This document shows, in pieces, positions 41,571 through 53,223 of a stretch of 64,000 bases of DNA. A program made the position numbers and the translations under genes. The notes below the pieces were generated by a model that searched no databases, was not told the origin of the DNA, and saw only the letters and a list, made by a program, of their open reading frames with translations. Origin of the DNA: Symbiodinium natans (taxonomy: Eukaryota; Sar; Dinophyceae; Suessiales; Symbiodiniaceae); the NCBI GenBank assembly GCA_905221605.1, contig CAJNDS010002257.1, positions 163,779 to 227,778 of the forward strand, read 5' to 3'. Every line of letters begins with the position of its first letter. Within the stretch, counting starts at the first letter, position 1.

Positions 41571-42147
41571 TTGCCGCCAAGAACCAGGACAAACCTAACC
41601 ACAGCCAAGGTCCTCGACAAGTAGCCGCAGCGGATGAACAAGGCTCGGAAAACTGAGCCTTGCTGTGAGCCTGCGGCATAGGCCAGGTTTTTCGACAGGG
41701 GTTTAAGTTTAGGGTTTTAGCAGATAGCTTTTCACGCCAAAGGCTTTTGTCTTAGGGTTTTAGAGTTTAGGGTCTGAGGGCGGTTGCGGTCGTGACATGC
41801 GTTCTGGTCCCCAGCCCCTGCATGCGTCTCAGCGTGCCCGTGTCGGTACTTTCCCCCACTGCTCCCCCCCCACCCAAACAGCACAACAAAATCTACACAC
41901 CGCCAAGACCACAGACACATGAAACCTTAAACCCGCTCAAACTGAAACCCGATCCCTAAAACCCCAAGGCTCTGCAAAAAAACCGAAGGACCCCAAAGAC
42001 AACCCTAGACTCTCAACAATACCTTCGCCCTGCACTCTAAGCCCTCACCCCCCTTAACAACATACCTTCATCTCAAGGTAGTTACCTGGTCCCTGAATAT
42101 GGTCCCTTACCTTGTTTATAGGGTTCCGTAGTATGAGCCCTGGGTTT
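41571..42147. other. Unique stretch, no recognised gene
   Basis: Mixed sequence with a few degenerate telomere-like units. A short minus-strand frame (41732-41920) has no domain. Confidence 0.35.
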
Positions 42148-42286
42148 CATACTTGGAGGTTCATAGTACTTCTCAACCAATTAGAGCTGCGCTTATAACT
42201 GTACCATATTAGGCACTTAAGGGGCTTATGAGCTGGTTAGAAGTAAAGTTATAACTGGTTAATAAGTACCATGAACCTCCAAGCAG
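42148..42286. mobile_element. MITE family M1
   Basis: TACTTGGAGGTTCATAGTAC at the left and GTACCATGAACCTCCAAGCA at the right, with inverted arms and a central GGCACTTAAGGGGCTTATGA. Confidence 0.85.
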
Positions 42287-42519
42287 GGTATGTAAGGGGT
42301 ATAGAAGGTTTCCCTGGATGTACACGTTAGATTTGAAAACGTGTCCTGGGAGCAAATCGGCTGCAAGACATAGAGCCAGAAACGCTTGCAAACCCCTTAC
42401 AGTCACTTCCTGGGTAAAGGCTATCATTTCACTGTATACGTTGGTTCTTCTTCGCAGCCAAGGACTGCAGGTGAATGCGTTGCGAGGTTAGCTGCAAAGA
42501 TACAGGTGCACCGGGGTGA

Positions 42520-43025
42520 TTGCATTTGCACGCACGCACAAACACCCAGACAGATACACGCTCTAGCACACATACACGCACACACGCTCATACACACATA
42601 TCTGTACATATATATATATATGTACGCATATACATATGTTGTGTATATATATATATAGATGATTTGTACATGTGATTCTTAACAGGGCGTCCGGCACTGC
42701 AGCTGAGGGCTTGAAATCAATGGAGACAATCCTCTGCAATCTCTAAGATGTCTGAATAGGATTGCCCGACTTGACGTTTTATTGCAGCTGTTCTAGACAT
42801 TTCAGAGGTTTTGGAGGCGTGCAAAACAGGTTAACATTGTGACCATTTGAGAAGAGCTGGGGACGCCTGAGATTTCTAGATGCCAGAAACGTTTGATTTC
42901 AAGCTTGTTATCAGCTTATACATATATACATATACATATAAATATAAACATTAAAAAAGTATAAATATAAGCATAAATAAGAATATAAATATATATATAT
43001 ATATGTATATAATATACGTACTAGT
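42520..43025. repeat. CA/TA microsatellites in unique sequence
   Basis: CACA-rich (42530-42600), TATA-rich (42605-42656) and a second TATA/AAATA tract (42915-43020). No gene in 42287-43120. Confidence 0.85.
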
Positions 43026-43126
43026 TTAGACATTCCGGGGGATTCAAACGGTCACATGTTGCACATTCTATAGACACCAACACCTCGCCAAGTAGAGCAT
43101 GAAGGTCCTACATACATAACCGTAAA

Positions 43127-43440
43127 CCCTAAGCCCTGCACCCTAAACCCGAAACCCTAAACCCTAAAACCCTAAAACCCTAAAAACACCCTGAGCCCTA
43201 AGCCCTGGTTCATGGCTTTGGGGTTCCCAGCGCCCCGTGCAACCTTGACAGGACGGTCAGGGAAGGCAGCGCCCCCTTCCAGATGACGCCGTTCTGCACC
43301 TGTGCTCTCGGGGCTTCAAAGCGGCATGTTTAGGGTTTAGGGTTTAGGGTTTAGGGTTTAGGGTTTAGGGTTTAGGGTTTAGGGTTTAGGGTTTGGGGTT
43401 TGGGGTTTGGGGTTGAGGGTTTAGGGTTTAGGATGTAGGG
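43127..43440. repeat. CCCTAAA then TTTAGGG blocks around a unique island
   Basis: C-rich units at 43127-43185 and about 14 G-rich units (TTTAGGG then TTTGGGG) at 43327-43440. Confidence 0.9.
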
Positions 43441-43649
43441 CTTGCTGTAGTATGGCGCAGATGCGGTGAAGGCTAGGATGCAGTCGAGACAGCTGCCTCG
43501 AGCCGCTCTAGCCCGACTGAAGAGGGCCATCTATCACAAGCTATCCCAGGCCGGCTCAAGGAGGTCCAGGTGCCAGGGTCCCAGGGATATCAAGAGGGTC
43601 GCAGGCAGGGGGACCCGGGAAATCCCAACAAGTCCAGCTCCCAGATATT

Positions 43650-43785
43650 TCTTTATATATCTATATTATTATATTAGATTAGATTATATTATATTATACT
43701 ACATTATATTACATTACATTACATTACATTACATTATATTATATTATATTATATCATAATATATTATATATACATATACATTTAT
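43650..43785 (+). repeat. ATTAC/ATTAT pentamer microsatellite
   Basis: Tandem 5-bp AT-rich units (ATTAG, ATTAT, ATTAC in runs). The preceding 43441-43640 is unique and open in one plus frame without a recognised domain. Confidence 0.85.
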
Positions 43786-43886
43786 TGTTTGGGAGAGGCC
43801 AGGGCCATCCAGGGGGGAGAAGAAAAAAAAGGAACCCGAGAAGAGCCCGTCGTGAGGCGGGCAGGTCGACTTGCGCCATAGAGGTC

Positions 43887-43982
43887 CTATACTCCCCTTA
43901 GAACCCTAATAAAAATAATATGTTGAATATGCTCTTGGGTTTTATATAAAACAAAAACAAAAAACTCCCAAGGGGGATATAG
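43887..43982. mobile_element. MITE family D (CTATACTCCCCTTAG), duplication GGTC
   Basis: 96 bp. Left CTATACTCCCCTTAGAACC, right TCCCAAGGGGGATATAG. GGTC directly flanks both ends (43883-43886 and 43983-43986). On the minus strand this reads GACC then CTAT...ATAG then GACC, the same layout as the GA-AG introns of the ankyrin gene. Confidence 0.88.
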
Positions 43983-44464
43983 GGTCTGTAGGGGGGCGGC
44001 CTCAGGGTTGGAAGTTTAGCAAAGGCCCAGTACCCTTCTACGATGAGGGCGGCGTAAAGCAACAGCCCCGAGAATGTAAAGCCCTAAACCCGAAACCATA
44101 TATAAACCCTAAACACTAAACCCGAAACCCGAAACCCTAAACCCTAAACCCCAAGGCCCTGGCCGGCGAGGAGTAGGTGGCCAGAGGAACCTGAGACAGT
44201 TTAAGGTGTGGAGGTGAAGACTGACCCCCACACCCCATCAGGGCTTGGGGCTTTAGGGCTCAGGGCTCAGGGCTCAGGGCTCAGGGCTCAGGGCTTAGGG
44301 TTTGGGGGATAGGGGTTAGGGTTTAGGGTTTCGGAAGTCTAAGCCAACCTCCCCCCCCCCACACCCAAACACCAAACCTCAGGGCGTCAGACCCTAAACC
44401 CGAAAACAACACCACGCCACATCTCGGTCGAGGTCTCTACGCTATGGCAAACGAGGGACCTTAT

Positions 44465-44535
44465 GAGGGTTTAGGGTTTGGGGTTTGGGGTTTGGGGTTC
44501 GGGGTTTAGGGTTTAGGGTTTAGGGTTTAGGGTCC
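44465..44535 (+). repeat. TTTGGGG/TTTAGGG array
   Basis: Four TTTGGGG-type units followed by about five TTTAGGG units. Another degenerate block lies at 44265-44335 (CTCAGGG repeated). Confidence 0.92.
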
Positions 44536-44587
44536 AATGATCTTAGCTGTCCAGTATCCTAGGGGAAGTGAAGGCCCTAGTGAAGGC

Positions 44588-44664
44588 TAACCTTTGGAAT
44601 TCGAACGGGACTAACATACCCAAAAGGTTGAAGGCTAATTGCTCTACTACTAAGACAGGACCTT
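44588..44664 (-). tRNA. tRNA-like remnant or tRNA-derived SINE head (uncertain)
   Basis: The minus strand contains CTTAGTAGTAGAGCAATTAG, like a tRNA D-arm and A box, and about 45 bases later CGTTCGAATTCC, like a T-loop and B box. The acceptor and anticodon stems do not pair properly, so it is not a functional tRNA by inspection. Confidence 0.25.
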
Positions 44665-45545
44665 ACGATTGAGGGCGGCAAAATAGACCCACAATGTAGG
44701 TCGGCCTGCATGTGTGCGTGGCTCAAAACCTGGAGTTCGACACAAAAGCCAAGTGATTCAAAACAAGGGTTGCGGGCTTTTGGTCTCAGAAAGATCAACT
44801 TGTTTTCACCTAAACCCTAAGCCCTAAAGCCTACATCCCAAACCCTAACCGCCCTAACCCTAAACCCTAAACCCACCCCCCAAGCACCCAAATCCGAAAC
44901 CCTCTTTGTTTCGGCTCTTCGGGCTGTCTTTTACAGGAAAGGGTTTCTGGCACCGTGGTTACCCTGACACACGGAAACCCAGATATCACTATGCAGGAAC
45001 CTTTTGAATCAGATGGCGTCTTCGGGAAGAGCTCGGGAAGCCCTCCAGATATAGGGCAAATAACTCCCAAACTGGCAGGTCGTCGGAGAAACACAAGTCC
45101 ATACTTACTTCCCAGAGAACCAATCAATTTTGTGGGATACGCGGGTTCCTTGAGTACGAAGATGTAAACCAAGATTCCAATCCCAACCCGCAAACCCTAC
45201 AAGTAGGGGACCGCCGTGACCCTCAGGGCATTGCATCCCAAGGCACGCTGGCAGCGCCGCTCCTGAAATTCTAGGGTCCTTGGGGGGTATAGGGCTGAAT
45301 AAGTAACTCAGCGTTCCCGAATGTTCCTGACTCGCCCCCCCTGATCTCTTCAGAGCCCGAAAACGAATCAAAAACAACCTTTGACACGAAAAGAGCCCAA
45401 ACATCCCGCGCACTGTTGGCGTGGGGATCTTGCTGATTTGGGGTCGAGGATACGGGCTTGGGACAGTACACGTTTGGGCCCCAGCTCGAAAATTGTTGGG
45501 CCTTTGGGCGGCAGCTAGGTGTGTCAAGGTAGGGACAAGGCCATG
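44665..45545. other. Unique island with overlapping open frames
   Basis: A minus frame at 45105-45554 (149 codons), another minus frame at 44867-45193 (108 codons) and a plus frame at 44955-45167 overlap one another. None carries a recognisable domain, and at most one can be real. Confidence 0.2.
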
Positions 45546-45860
45546 AGCTGGCAAACCCTGAACCCTAAACCCGAAACCCTAAACCCTAAACCCTCAACCC
45601 TAAACCCGAAACCCTAAACCCTAAACCCTAAACCCGAATGCACATGGCACAAAGTTCTGTGAGGGCAGCGAGGAAGTGAAGAGTCTGCCAAACCCTTAGG
45701 GTTTAGGGCTTAAAGGGTTTAAAGGGTTTAAAGGGTTTAAAGGGTTTAAAGGGTTTAAAGGGTTTAAAGGGTTTAAAGGGTTTAAAGGGTTTAAAGGGTT
45801 TAAAGGGTTTAAAGGGTTTAAAGGGTTTAAAGGGTTTAAAGGGTTTAAGGTTTAGGGTTT
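45545..45860. repeat. CCCTAAA/CCCGAAA block and (TTTAAAGGG)n array
   Basis: C-rich units at 45550-45640. About 15 copies of the 9-mer TTTAAAGGG at 45708-45846 on the opposite polarity. Confidence 0.96.
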
Positions 45861-46149
45861 TCGGGAGCCTCGGCCTAAAAAAACCCTGAAGGCCCCCAAA
45901 ATGAACAAGCACCAGACTTACCCTGACCCATCCAGGTTCGCCCAACTCACATGCAACCCTGCACCCCCATACCCCACAGCCCTACCTTACGAAGCCGTCA
46001 CGTTCGTTTAGGGTTTTGGCGGGGAGCCCCAAACCAAGGCCTTCTAACAGCCCGCCCAAACCAAAAAGCCTCAACCCTAAACCCCCCCCAAACCAAAGGA
46101 GCCTTCCGAACCAGTGGCCCGGGCCAAGCCACACAGGCGCCCCTAAGAG

Positions 46150-46262
46150 CCCAAGCCCAAACCCTCAACCCTAAACGCTAAACCCTAAACCCTAAACCCT
46201 AAACCCTAAACCCTAAACCCTAACCCCTAAACCCTAAACCCTAGACTTAACCCTAAACCCTC
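46150..46262 (-). repeat. (CCCTAAA)n array
   Basis: About 14 units with minor variants. Confidence 0.93.
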
Positions 46263-46631
46263 GCTTGAATCCCCTGAACCTTAGGCCGAAGGCACCCGGT
46301 GACCACGGGAGCCGGCGGCTGCGCCGCTGGGAGCTGCGCTGCTGGGCAGCGCCGCGCGCGCGTCGAGGCCTCGGATTTCGGGGCTTTTGGCAGGCGAGCT
46401 TCGGATGAAGGGGGTTTAGGGTTTGGGGTTTGGAGTTTAAGGTTAGGGCTTAGGGCTTGTAGGGTTTAGGTTGAGGGTTTCGGGTTCAATCTCTTGAGGC
46501 ATGGGCCCTAAACTCCCACAAGCTGGCAAACATGATCTGCAAACACCCGCGACGCGAGTCCCGACGAAGCTCTGAAGTTCTTATGACCCGGAACTGAGAG
46601 CTCAAAGCGTTTAAGGATTGCAAGGATTTTC

Positions 46632-46907
46632 ATGTTTGACGGGGCTTGGGGTGATTGTCGCGGTTGCTGGCTTTCAAGTCTTGGGCTTAGGTCTTTCGAA
46701 GGGTCTTCTGCGTCTTCACTACTCAGAGGGTTCTCACTTGGCCACGAAAGCACTCTTGCGACGGGCGCAGAAGATCTGGGCAGCACTGTGGATGAAAGTT
46801 GCATGCCAGGGCACCTGCTGAGGCGAGATCTCGAGGTCCTGCGCAGGAGAAAGGAGTGGGTTCAGGGTTCAAAATTCAGGGTTCTGAGAGGCAGTCTTTG
46901 CACATAG
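46632..46907 (+). CDS. Weak coding candidate, unrecognised
   Basis: A 91-codon plus frame in non-repetitive sequence. It includes the acidic and basic stretch TGAEDLGSTVDESCMPGHLL followed by RRDLEVLRRRKEWV, which looks more protein-like than its neighbours. No domain recognised, and an antisense frame overlaps it. It could be one exon. Confidence 0.2.
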   Translation: MFDGAWGDCRGCWLSSLGLRSFEGSSASSLLRGFSLGHESTLATGAEDLGSTVDESCMPGHLLRRDLEVLRRRKEWVQGSKFRVLRGSLCT

Positions 46908-47199
46908 GTAGCCACGATGGCTATCATGAACACAACAGCATCAGTTTTGCACGAGGCCCCCTTCCTCTGACAGGGTAATTTCACAGCCTATAAGGGGAGC
47001 GAGAGGCGAGATGGCGAACGTTTGTGGTGTGTGTGGACGAGGCACTCCGCATTTCAAGCCACAGACCCCTAGAACATGCACACCAAGCCCCCCATGAAGC
47101 CACTTTCCTGGACCAGGTCTGGGCGTTAAGGGAATCGGGCCTCCGTAAGCTGACGTAAACGATACCCATCGCCCCCAACACCCGAACACCAAAACCCGA

Positions 47200-47995
47200 A
47201 AGACCCAAAAACCCCCAAAAACCAAAAAAAACAAAAACACAAAAACAAAAACAAAAAAACAAAACCCCAAAAACCCCAAAAACCCCAAAAACCCCAAAAA
47301 CCCCAAAAACCCCAAAAACCCCAAAAACCCCAAAAACCCTAAAAACCCCAAAAACCCCAAAAACCCCAAAAACCCCAAAAACCCCAAAAACCCCAAAAAC
47401 CCCAAAAACCCCAAAAACCCCAAAAACCCCAAAAACCCCAAAAACCCCAAAACCCCAAAAACCCCCAAAACCCCCCAAAACCCCCCCCAAAACCCAAAAA
47501 CCGAAAAAGAAAAAGAAAACGAACAAAAGCCCCAAAAAAACCAAAACCCCAAAACCCCCAAACCCCTAAATCCCGCCCAAAACCCAACAAAAACCCAAAA
47601 ACCCAAAACCCTGAAACCCCAAAACCCCAAAACCCCAAAACCCCAAAACCCCAAAACCCCAAAAACCCCAAAACCCAAAAACCCAAAAAACCCAAAAAAC
47701 CCCAAAAAACCCAAAAAAAACCCAAAAACCCAAAAACCCAAAACCCAAAAAACCCAAAAACCCAAAAACCCAAAAACCCAAAAACCCAAAAACCCAAAAA
47801 CCCAAAAAAACAAAAACCCAAAAACCCAAAAACCCAAACACCCAAAAACCCAAAAACCCCCCAAAACCCCCAAGACCCCCCAAAACCCCAAAACCCCAAA
47901 ACCCCAAAACCCCAAAACCCCGAAACCCCAAAACCCCAAAACCCCAAAACCCCAAAACCCCAAAACCCCAAACCCCAAAACCACTAAACCCAAAA
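47200..47995 (-). repeat. CCCCAAAAA, CCCAAAA and CCCCAAAA arrays
   Basis: About 21 copies of the 9-mer CCCCAAAAA at 47262-47460, then shorter-period C/A units to 47990. The 473-codon Gly/Phe/Leu frame over this interval (46941-48362, minus) is a repeat shadow. Confidence 0.95.
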
Positions 47996-48684
47996 ACAAC
48001 AAAAAAAACAACAAACCCTGACATAAGCCCTGCGGTCCCAGCGCAGGACAAGGCAGGCCGCCGGCCCCACGTCGCCTTCCGCAGGCGCCGAGAGCCCGCC
48101 GAGGCCCAAGACCCTTGGGTAAGATTTGGGGTTTTGGGTTTCGGGTTGGATTTACGAAAAGAGGGGTACCCTTTTTGGGGCTTCCTTCAAAAGGACTACA
48201 TACGTAGTGTGTGCGGTATATAAGGTCATGTTTTCGAAAATCTCCATTTGGGTTTTTGCGAGGTCTTCTACAAGGCTTAGGGTTTTGAGGGTGTTTCGGG
48301 TTTTGGGTTCTGGGTTCTGGGTTCTGGGCTTTAAGCCGCAAGCAGTTCGTGCACGGACGCACCGGCTTTTTGCATCATGGATCGCTTGAGCATCGAAAAT
48401 GGGGCTGCCTCAGTTTGGGCCTGCTCTTTGCCAACCCGTCCTTGCAGAGTCCATCCGTCAGCGGAGGCATGGACCCAGTTGGACCCAGTTCGTCATAACC
48501 CGCGACTGGGAATATAAACCTACAGGGACCCGGGGTTAAGGCTCCCGAGTCAGGCCAGTTGGGAACCCCAAGCCCTCAACCCTAAATCCTCTAATCCCTG
48601 AGCCTTAAACCCTTCGCCCTGCTTGGGGCCTTATGGGGGGGGGCCATCCTCTTGAGGATTCTTGTGCTGAAAAGCCTGAAGCCC
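47996..48684. other. Unique stretch, no recognised gene
   Basis: Includes GGGGTACCCTTTTTGGGGC (48167), resembling the MITE arm at 5926 and 60548, without a visible partner arm. Confidence 0.35.
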
Positions 48685-48945
48685 TAAACTAACCCTAAAC
48701 CCTAAACCCTAAACCCTGAACCCTAAACCCTAAACCCTAAACCCTAAACCCTAAACCCTAAACCCTAAACCCTAAACCCTAAACTGTAAAAGTCAAAGAA
48801 GAAGTCGACAGCCAAGCGTCCGAAAGCTAAAGAGGACGGGGCCCGCCGACAGGGACAGCCTGCTCAGGGCTCTTGAAACTTAGGGCTCACGTAGAGTTTT
48901 GGGTTTAGGGTTTAGGGCTTAGGGTTTACGGTTTAGGGACTTTGG
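48685..48945. repeat. (CCCTAAA)n array, unique island, TTTAGGG block
   Basis: About 13 units at 48690-48784. A short TTTAGGG/TTAGGGC block at 48898-48945. Confidence 0.9.
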
Positions 48946-49589
48946 TGCCGTAAAGTTTGCCGCGCGTTCGGGGAATCTTTGGCCAGGGGCTGGAAGGTCT
49001 CGGTTTGCGATTTTGGGATGTCTCTTTGCCTATGAACTGTCAATAGAAACTACCCGAAATACCCCCCTACAACTGCACCCCTGAACCCTGCACCCTGAAC
49101 CCCAAACCTCGGCAGGCCGTCGCCATGCTTTCGTGGATTGACGGCTTAGAAGGGGACCTGAACCCCACACGCACAGAAAAAAAAAAGGGACGGAGGCAGG
49201 GAGGGAAGAGAGAGAGAGAGAGCGAGCGAGCGAGAGGCGAGAGAGGGAAATACAGAGAGATAGAGAGAAGCTCGGCCTTAGGGTGGGTCTCAGGGCATTT
49301 CATGGGGTTTCAGGACGCTGGATTTGAGGTAGCCTGGTGTTTCAAGCGTGTTAGGGCTAAATTCAGGCCTATCTCCCTTCTGAACTCTGAAACCTTAAGC
49401 CTGTATACCCCAAGCTCCATGCTTAGCTGGCCTGGAGAGACCACACTGCTTCATGTGTCCGCCGGCGCCTCGACACAGCGGCGAGGAAGGCGAATTACCA
49501 AGACATTCGGGCAACATCACCTCACAACTTCGGTTTACAGGGTTTACAGGGTTTGGGGTTCGGGACTCTCTGAAAGCCTCAATCCTAAA
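48946..49589. other. Unique stretch with a GA-rich tract
   Basis: GAGAGA/GCGAGC repeats at about 49200-49268. A 171-codon plus frame (49125-49640) runs through the GA tract and ends in the introner-like element; no domain recognised. Confidence 0.3.
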
Positions 49590-49676
49590 CTAGCTTGGCC
49601 GGAAATCCCTCTGACAACAGAATCATCTCAAACCCAATAAGCGGAAGCATGACTTATATGCCAAGGGTCTACCCAG
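49590..49676 (-). mobile_element. Introner family B copy, no clear duplication
   Basis: Plus-strand ends CTAGCTTGGCCGGAAATCCC and AGGGTCTACCCAG, with the core ATCTCAAACCCAATAAG. The flanks TAAA and CCTG do not match. Confidence 0.7.
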
Positions 49677-50425
49677 CCTGTAAACTCTCACCCCCCCCCC
49701 TGCACCCTAAAACCCTAAACCCGATGTTTGTGGGACTTGGGTTTTGGGGTTTTGAGGGTATTGAGTCTGGAGATTGTTCCAGGGTTGAGGGGTACCCTTC
49801 CATGTGGCGCACGGCCTACGCTGCCGTAGGCGCAAGCACCCAAGGTCTTGCTCAACATAGCAATCACACACACACATGCACACATGCACACACACAGAGA
49901 AACGCCTGTAACTCCTTGAAAACCCTAAGAACAAGTAGAACCTCAACATGAAACTGCAAAGGACCAAGCCTTGGGGCCCTAACCCAGCAAAGCCTAAAAC
50001 CCGCTGCATCTGACTCCAAGGCACCCCAGGTATGCGAGCATTTCAGCGATTTCTGGCCCACCGTGACCTCTCAAATGCGGGGGGGGGGGGGGGGGGGGGG
50101 TTGGCCCAAGATGCACGTGGTGCAGGGTTTTTTGGGCTTAGGGTCTCTGAAGGTGCTGGGGGCCCCAAAAGCAAAATAGAAAAGAAAGGGAAGCCCCAAG
50201 ACAAAAAATCGAAGCCCTGAGCTTTGACAGCAGTCGCCAGACAGTACTTTGGGATTCGGGCTCGAGGGCATTCGAAGATATGGGGTTCAGGGTTTTGGGG
50301 CTGTAGGGTTTACAAAGGCCCTGAACCCGAAAACCGCAAAACCCAGACTGGGCCCCCAGGCCGAAACCACCAGCTCGGCGCCGGCAGTGAAAGGCCTTGG
50401 CGACTCACTTGTTCAGGGGGCTTTT
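49677..50425. other. Unique stretch with CA microsatellite and poly-G
   Basis: ACACAC/ATGCACAC tract at 49865-49898 and 22 G at 50079-50100. Short open frames on both strands without domains. Confidence 0.35.
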
Positions 50426-50523
50426 CTATACTCCCCTTAGAACCTTGATAACAATAGCATGTTTAATATCCTCTTGGGTTTTATATAAACAAAAATAGAC
50501 AATAATTCCCAAGGGGGATATAG
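50426..50523. mobile_element. MITE family D, duplication TTTT
   Basis: 98 bp. CTATACTCCCCTTAGAACC at the left and TCCCAAGGGGGATATAG at the right, flanked by TTTT on both sides (50422-50425 and 50524-50527). The interior CTCTTGGGTTTTATATAAAC is shared with the other two copies. Confidence 0.88.
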
Positions 50524-50859
50524 TTTTTGGGGGCGTTCGGGATCTTAGAGTTTTTGGGGGCTTTACTCACTGGCTGAGCAAGCAGGGGACAAAAAGATAC
50601 GCCTTTGGGCTTTTGAAGGGATTGACAATACCACAGAGGGGCTAAGCCACGACAATGCCAAGTCCACCAGCAACTAGCTAAGTCCACTCAACCGTCGAGT
50701 CGCCGGGAAGCCGGCGCTTAGGAGGAAAGTACAGGATACGGGTAAACATACTTAGGGATGGGTACGGGATTCAGAGATGATTCCAGGGCAGGAACCAGAG
50801 CTGGCAAAAAACATGCTGCAGCAGACAACCATTGAGGGCTGCTACTTCTCTAGTCTGGG

Positions 50860-51404
50860 CCTTTGGGGTTTTAGGGTTTTAGGGTCTCGGGGTTCAGGGT
50901 TTTGGGCCTTCGCGGTGTTAGAGTTTAGGGCTTGAGGGCTTTCAGGCTTGGGCTTCAAGATTTCGGGTTCAGGGTTTTAGGGCTGTAGGGCGTCGGATTT
51001 TAGGACTTTGGCGCGCAAGGCTCAGGGTTTGGGGTTTTAGGGACTTCGGCGTTGTAGGACTTACAGGCTCGCAGCCTCCCAGTTATTGGGAAGTTGGTGC
51101 ACGGCATTGCACGTGTTGCCCAAAACTCGGGCGTCCCGGATCCCTAGGACGCCTTGCAAGGTGGTGTGCATGTAGCATGCCACCTTATGGAAAAGGACCC
51201 CCGCCCCCTCCCCCCAAAGAAACCCCACAGCCATAAATCTCCAAACCCTCCCTACCCGAAGCCCCGAATCTTAAAACACTGAACCCTAAACCCTAAAACC
51301 CCAAAACCCTGAAACCCTAAACCCTGAATCCCTAAAAGCCTAAATCCCTCCCCCTACACCCAAACCCCCCAAAGCCCCAGACCCCTAAACCCAAAACCCT
51401 AAAC
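50860..51404. repeat. Degenerate G-rich then C-rich telomere-like sequence
   Basis: GGGTTTTAGGG-like units at 50870-51060, a unique island (51061-51240), then CCCTAAA-like units to 51404. Confidence 0.75.
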
Positions 51405-51502
51405 CTATACTCCCCTTAGAACCTTAATAAAAATACAAGTTTAATATCCTCTTGGGTTTTATATACACAAAAAATATACAATAATTCCCAAGCTGGATAT
51501 AG
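51405..51502. mobile_element. MITE family D inserted in a CCCTAAA array, duplication AAAC
   Basis: 98 bp. CTATACTCCCCTTAGAACC to AAGCTGGATATAG, flanked by AAAC (51401-51404 and 51503-51506). The left flank is CCCTAAAC and the right flank continues AAACCCTAAACCC, so the target was telomere-like DNA. Confidence 0.88.
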
Positions 51503-51849
51503 AAACCCTAAACCCTAAACCCTAAACCCGAACTTCGTCCATGGCTCAGCTGCACCGTGAAGCCAAGGAGGAAGCCATCGGGCACCTGTGCCGTCACGTT
51601 GTGCCTCATCCAAGCGGCCAAACGGGGGTTTAGGGTCTTAGGGCTCTAGGGAACTTAGGGTTTTTAGGGGGTTTGGGGTGGTCTTCGGGTTTTCGGGCTT
51701 TAGGGCCCTTAGGTGGTTTTAGGAGGTTTTGGGGATTTAGGGCGTCTTGGGGATTTGGGTTCTTAGGTGGCTTCAGGGTTCAAGGGCTTAGTAAAGTTTG
51801 GGCTTGCGGGTTCTGCAAGCACGGCGGCTCCAGCCACGGTCTGTAACAG

Positions 51850-52140
51850 GTTTAGGGTTCAGGGTTTCGGGTTTAGGGTTGGGGTTTGGGGTTTGGGGTT
51901 TGGGGTTTGGGGTTTGGGGTTTGGGGTTTGGGGTTTGGGGTTTGGGGTTTGGGGTTTGGGGTTTGGGGTTTGGGGTTTGGGGTTTGGGGTTGGGGGTTTG
52001 GGGTTGGGGTTTGGGGTTTGGGGTTTGGGGTTTGGGGTTTGGGGTTTGGGGTTTGGGGTTTGGGGTTTGGGGTTTGGGGTTTGGGGTTTGGGGTTTAGGG
52101 TTTCAGGGGTTAGGGTTCGGGGTTTGGGGTTTGGGGTTCA
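51850..52140 (+). repeat. (TTTGGGG)n array
   Basis: About 31 TTTGGGG units (51878-52098) with a few irregular joins, bordered by TTTAGGG-like units. Gly/Leu/Phe/Trp frames in all three phases are repeat shadows. Confidence 0.96.
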
Positions 52141-52229
52141 ACGAGAGCCCTGAGAAAATGAGCTTCCGGGCCCCCAGGGTTGACCCGAGATCTGCGAACC
52201 ACAAAACACAAGGAGCCAAAACCCTCCAC

Positions 52230-52480
52230 CTTAAACCCTAAACCCTACACCCCAAACCCCAAACCCTAAGCCCTAAGCCCTAAGCCCTAAACCCTAAACC
52301 CTAAACCCTAAACCCTAAACCCGTAACCCCTAAACCCAAAGTAAACACTAAACCCTGAGTAAACCCCAAACCCCATATAGACCCTAAGCCCGAATTTCCA
52401 GGGCGGGCCTAGAGGAGCTCCTGAACTCCGGACACCCACACGACCGGGTTTAGGGTTTAGGGTTTAGGGTTTGTTTAAGG
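52230..52480. repeat. CCCTAAA/CCCTAAG block and short TTTAGGG block
   Basis: C-rich units at 52230-52370 with a CCCTAAG run; TTTAGGG at 52446-52474. Confidence 0.9.
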
Positions 52481-52548
52481 GTGCCAGTCCTCGAGCCCAA
52501 GAGTAGAAAATAAAGGGGGCCCTTTTTGGTTTAAAGGTTATAAAGGGC

Positions 52549-52647
52549 GGTGGTCTCTTTATCTGTTGCCCATATACCTCTATATAGCCCCCAGATACCC
52601 GAAGAAGAACCCCCTGCAAAACAGAAACCCTACTTAGAGAGACCACC
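52549..52647. mobile_element. MITE-like inverted repeat, GGTGGTCTCT termini
   Basis: GGTGGTCTCTTTA at the left and TTAGAGAGACCACC at the right enclose 99 bp. No target duplication was recognised. Single copy in the window. Confidence 0.5.
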
Positions 52648-52859
52648 AACCCCTAAACCCTAAACCCTAAACCCTCAACCCTGAACCCCCATCACGTAAG
52701 GGGGCTGATCAGGGAACCTAAGCCCTAACAAAAAAGGGAATGGGAGCCGACTCGTGGTCCTAGGAGTCGCAAGCACAGCAAAAGTCAGATAGGCCACCCG
52801 CCGCCCACCAGTGCGGCGAACGGTGCTCCGAAAACCTGCGATGGCGTGGAAATCTGGGT

Positions 52860-53085
52860 GTGGGGTTTTAGGGCTTTAGGGTTTTGGGGTTTTAGGGGTT
52901 CAGGGTTTTAGGGTTTTAGGGCTTTAGGGCTGTTGGGTTTAATGTTCGGGTTAGCGTTTAGGGTTTGGGTTTAGGGTTTAGGGTTTAGGGTTTAGGGTTT
53001 AGGGTTTAGGGTTTAGGGTTTAGGGTTTAGGGTTTAGGGTTTAGGGTTTAGGGTATAGGGTTTAGGGTTTAGGGTTTAGGGTTCA
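52860..53085 (+). repeat. TTTTAGGG block then long (TTTAGGG)n array
   Basis: 8-bp units at 52860-52930, then about 16 TTTAGGG units at 52970-53082. Confidence 0.95.
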
Positions 53086-53223
53086 ACATCTCAAGTCCAA
53101 GCATTTCACTAGTAGAGCTCCTTACTCCGGTGTCGAATATCGACCCACCCACCCATTGGATCCCATATTATTCTGAAAATATTTTACTTTATGTTTTAAC
53201 CTCAAAATTTTGGGTTCAGTAGG

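Noticed and set aside
44588-44664. Functional tRNA gene
   Set aside because: A and B box-like words are present but the acceptor and anticodon stems do not pair. Kept only as a low-confidence tRNA-like remnant.
46941-48362. 473-codon minus-strand open frame
   Set aside because: Almost entirely Gly/Phe/Leu/Trp encoded by CCCCAAAA-type repeats. All phases are open and there is no domain; it is a repeat shadow.
51767-52241. Gly-Leu-Gly-Phe-Gly-Val-Trp repeat proteins
   Set aside because: Translation of (TTTGGGG)n in all three phases.
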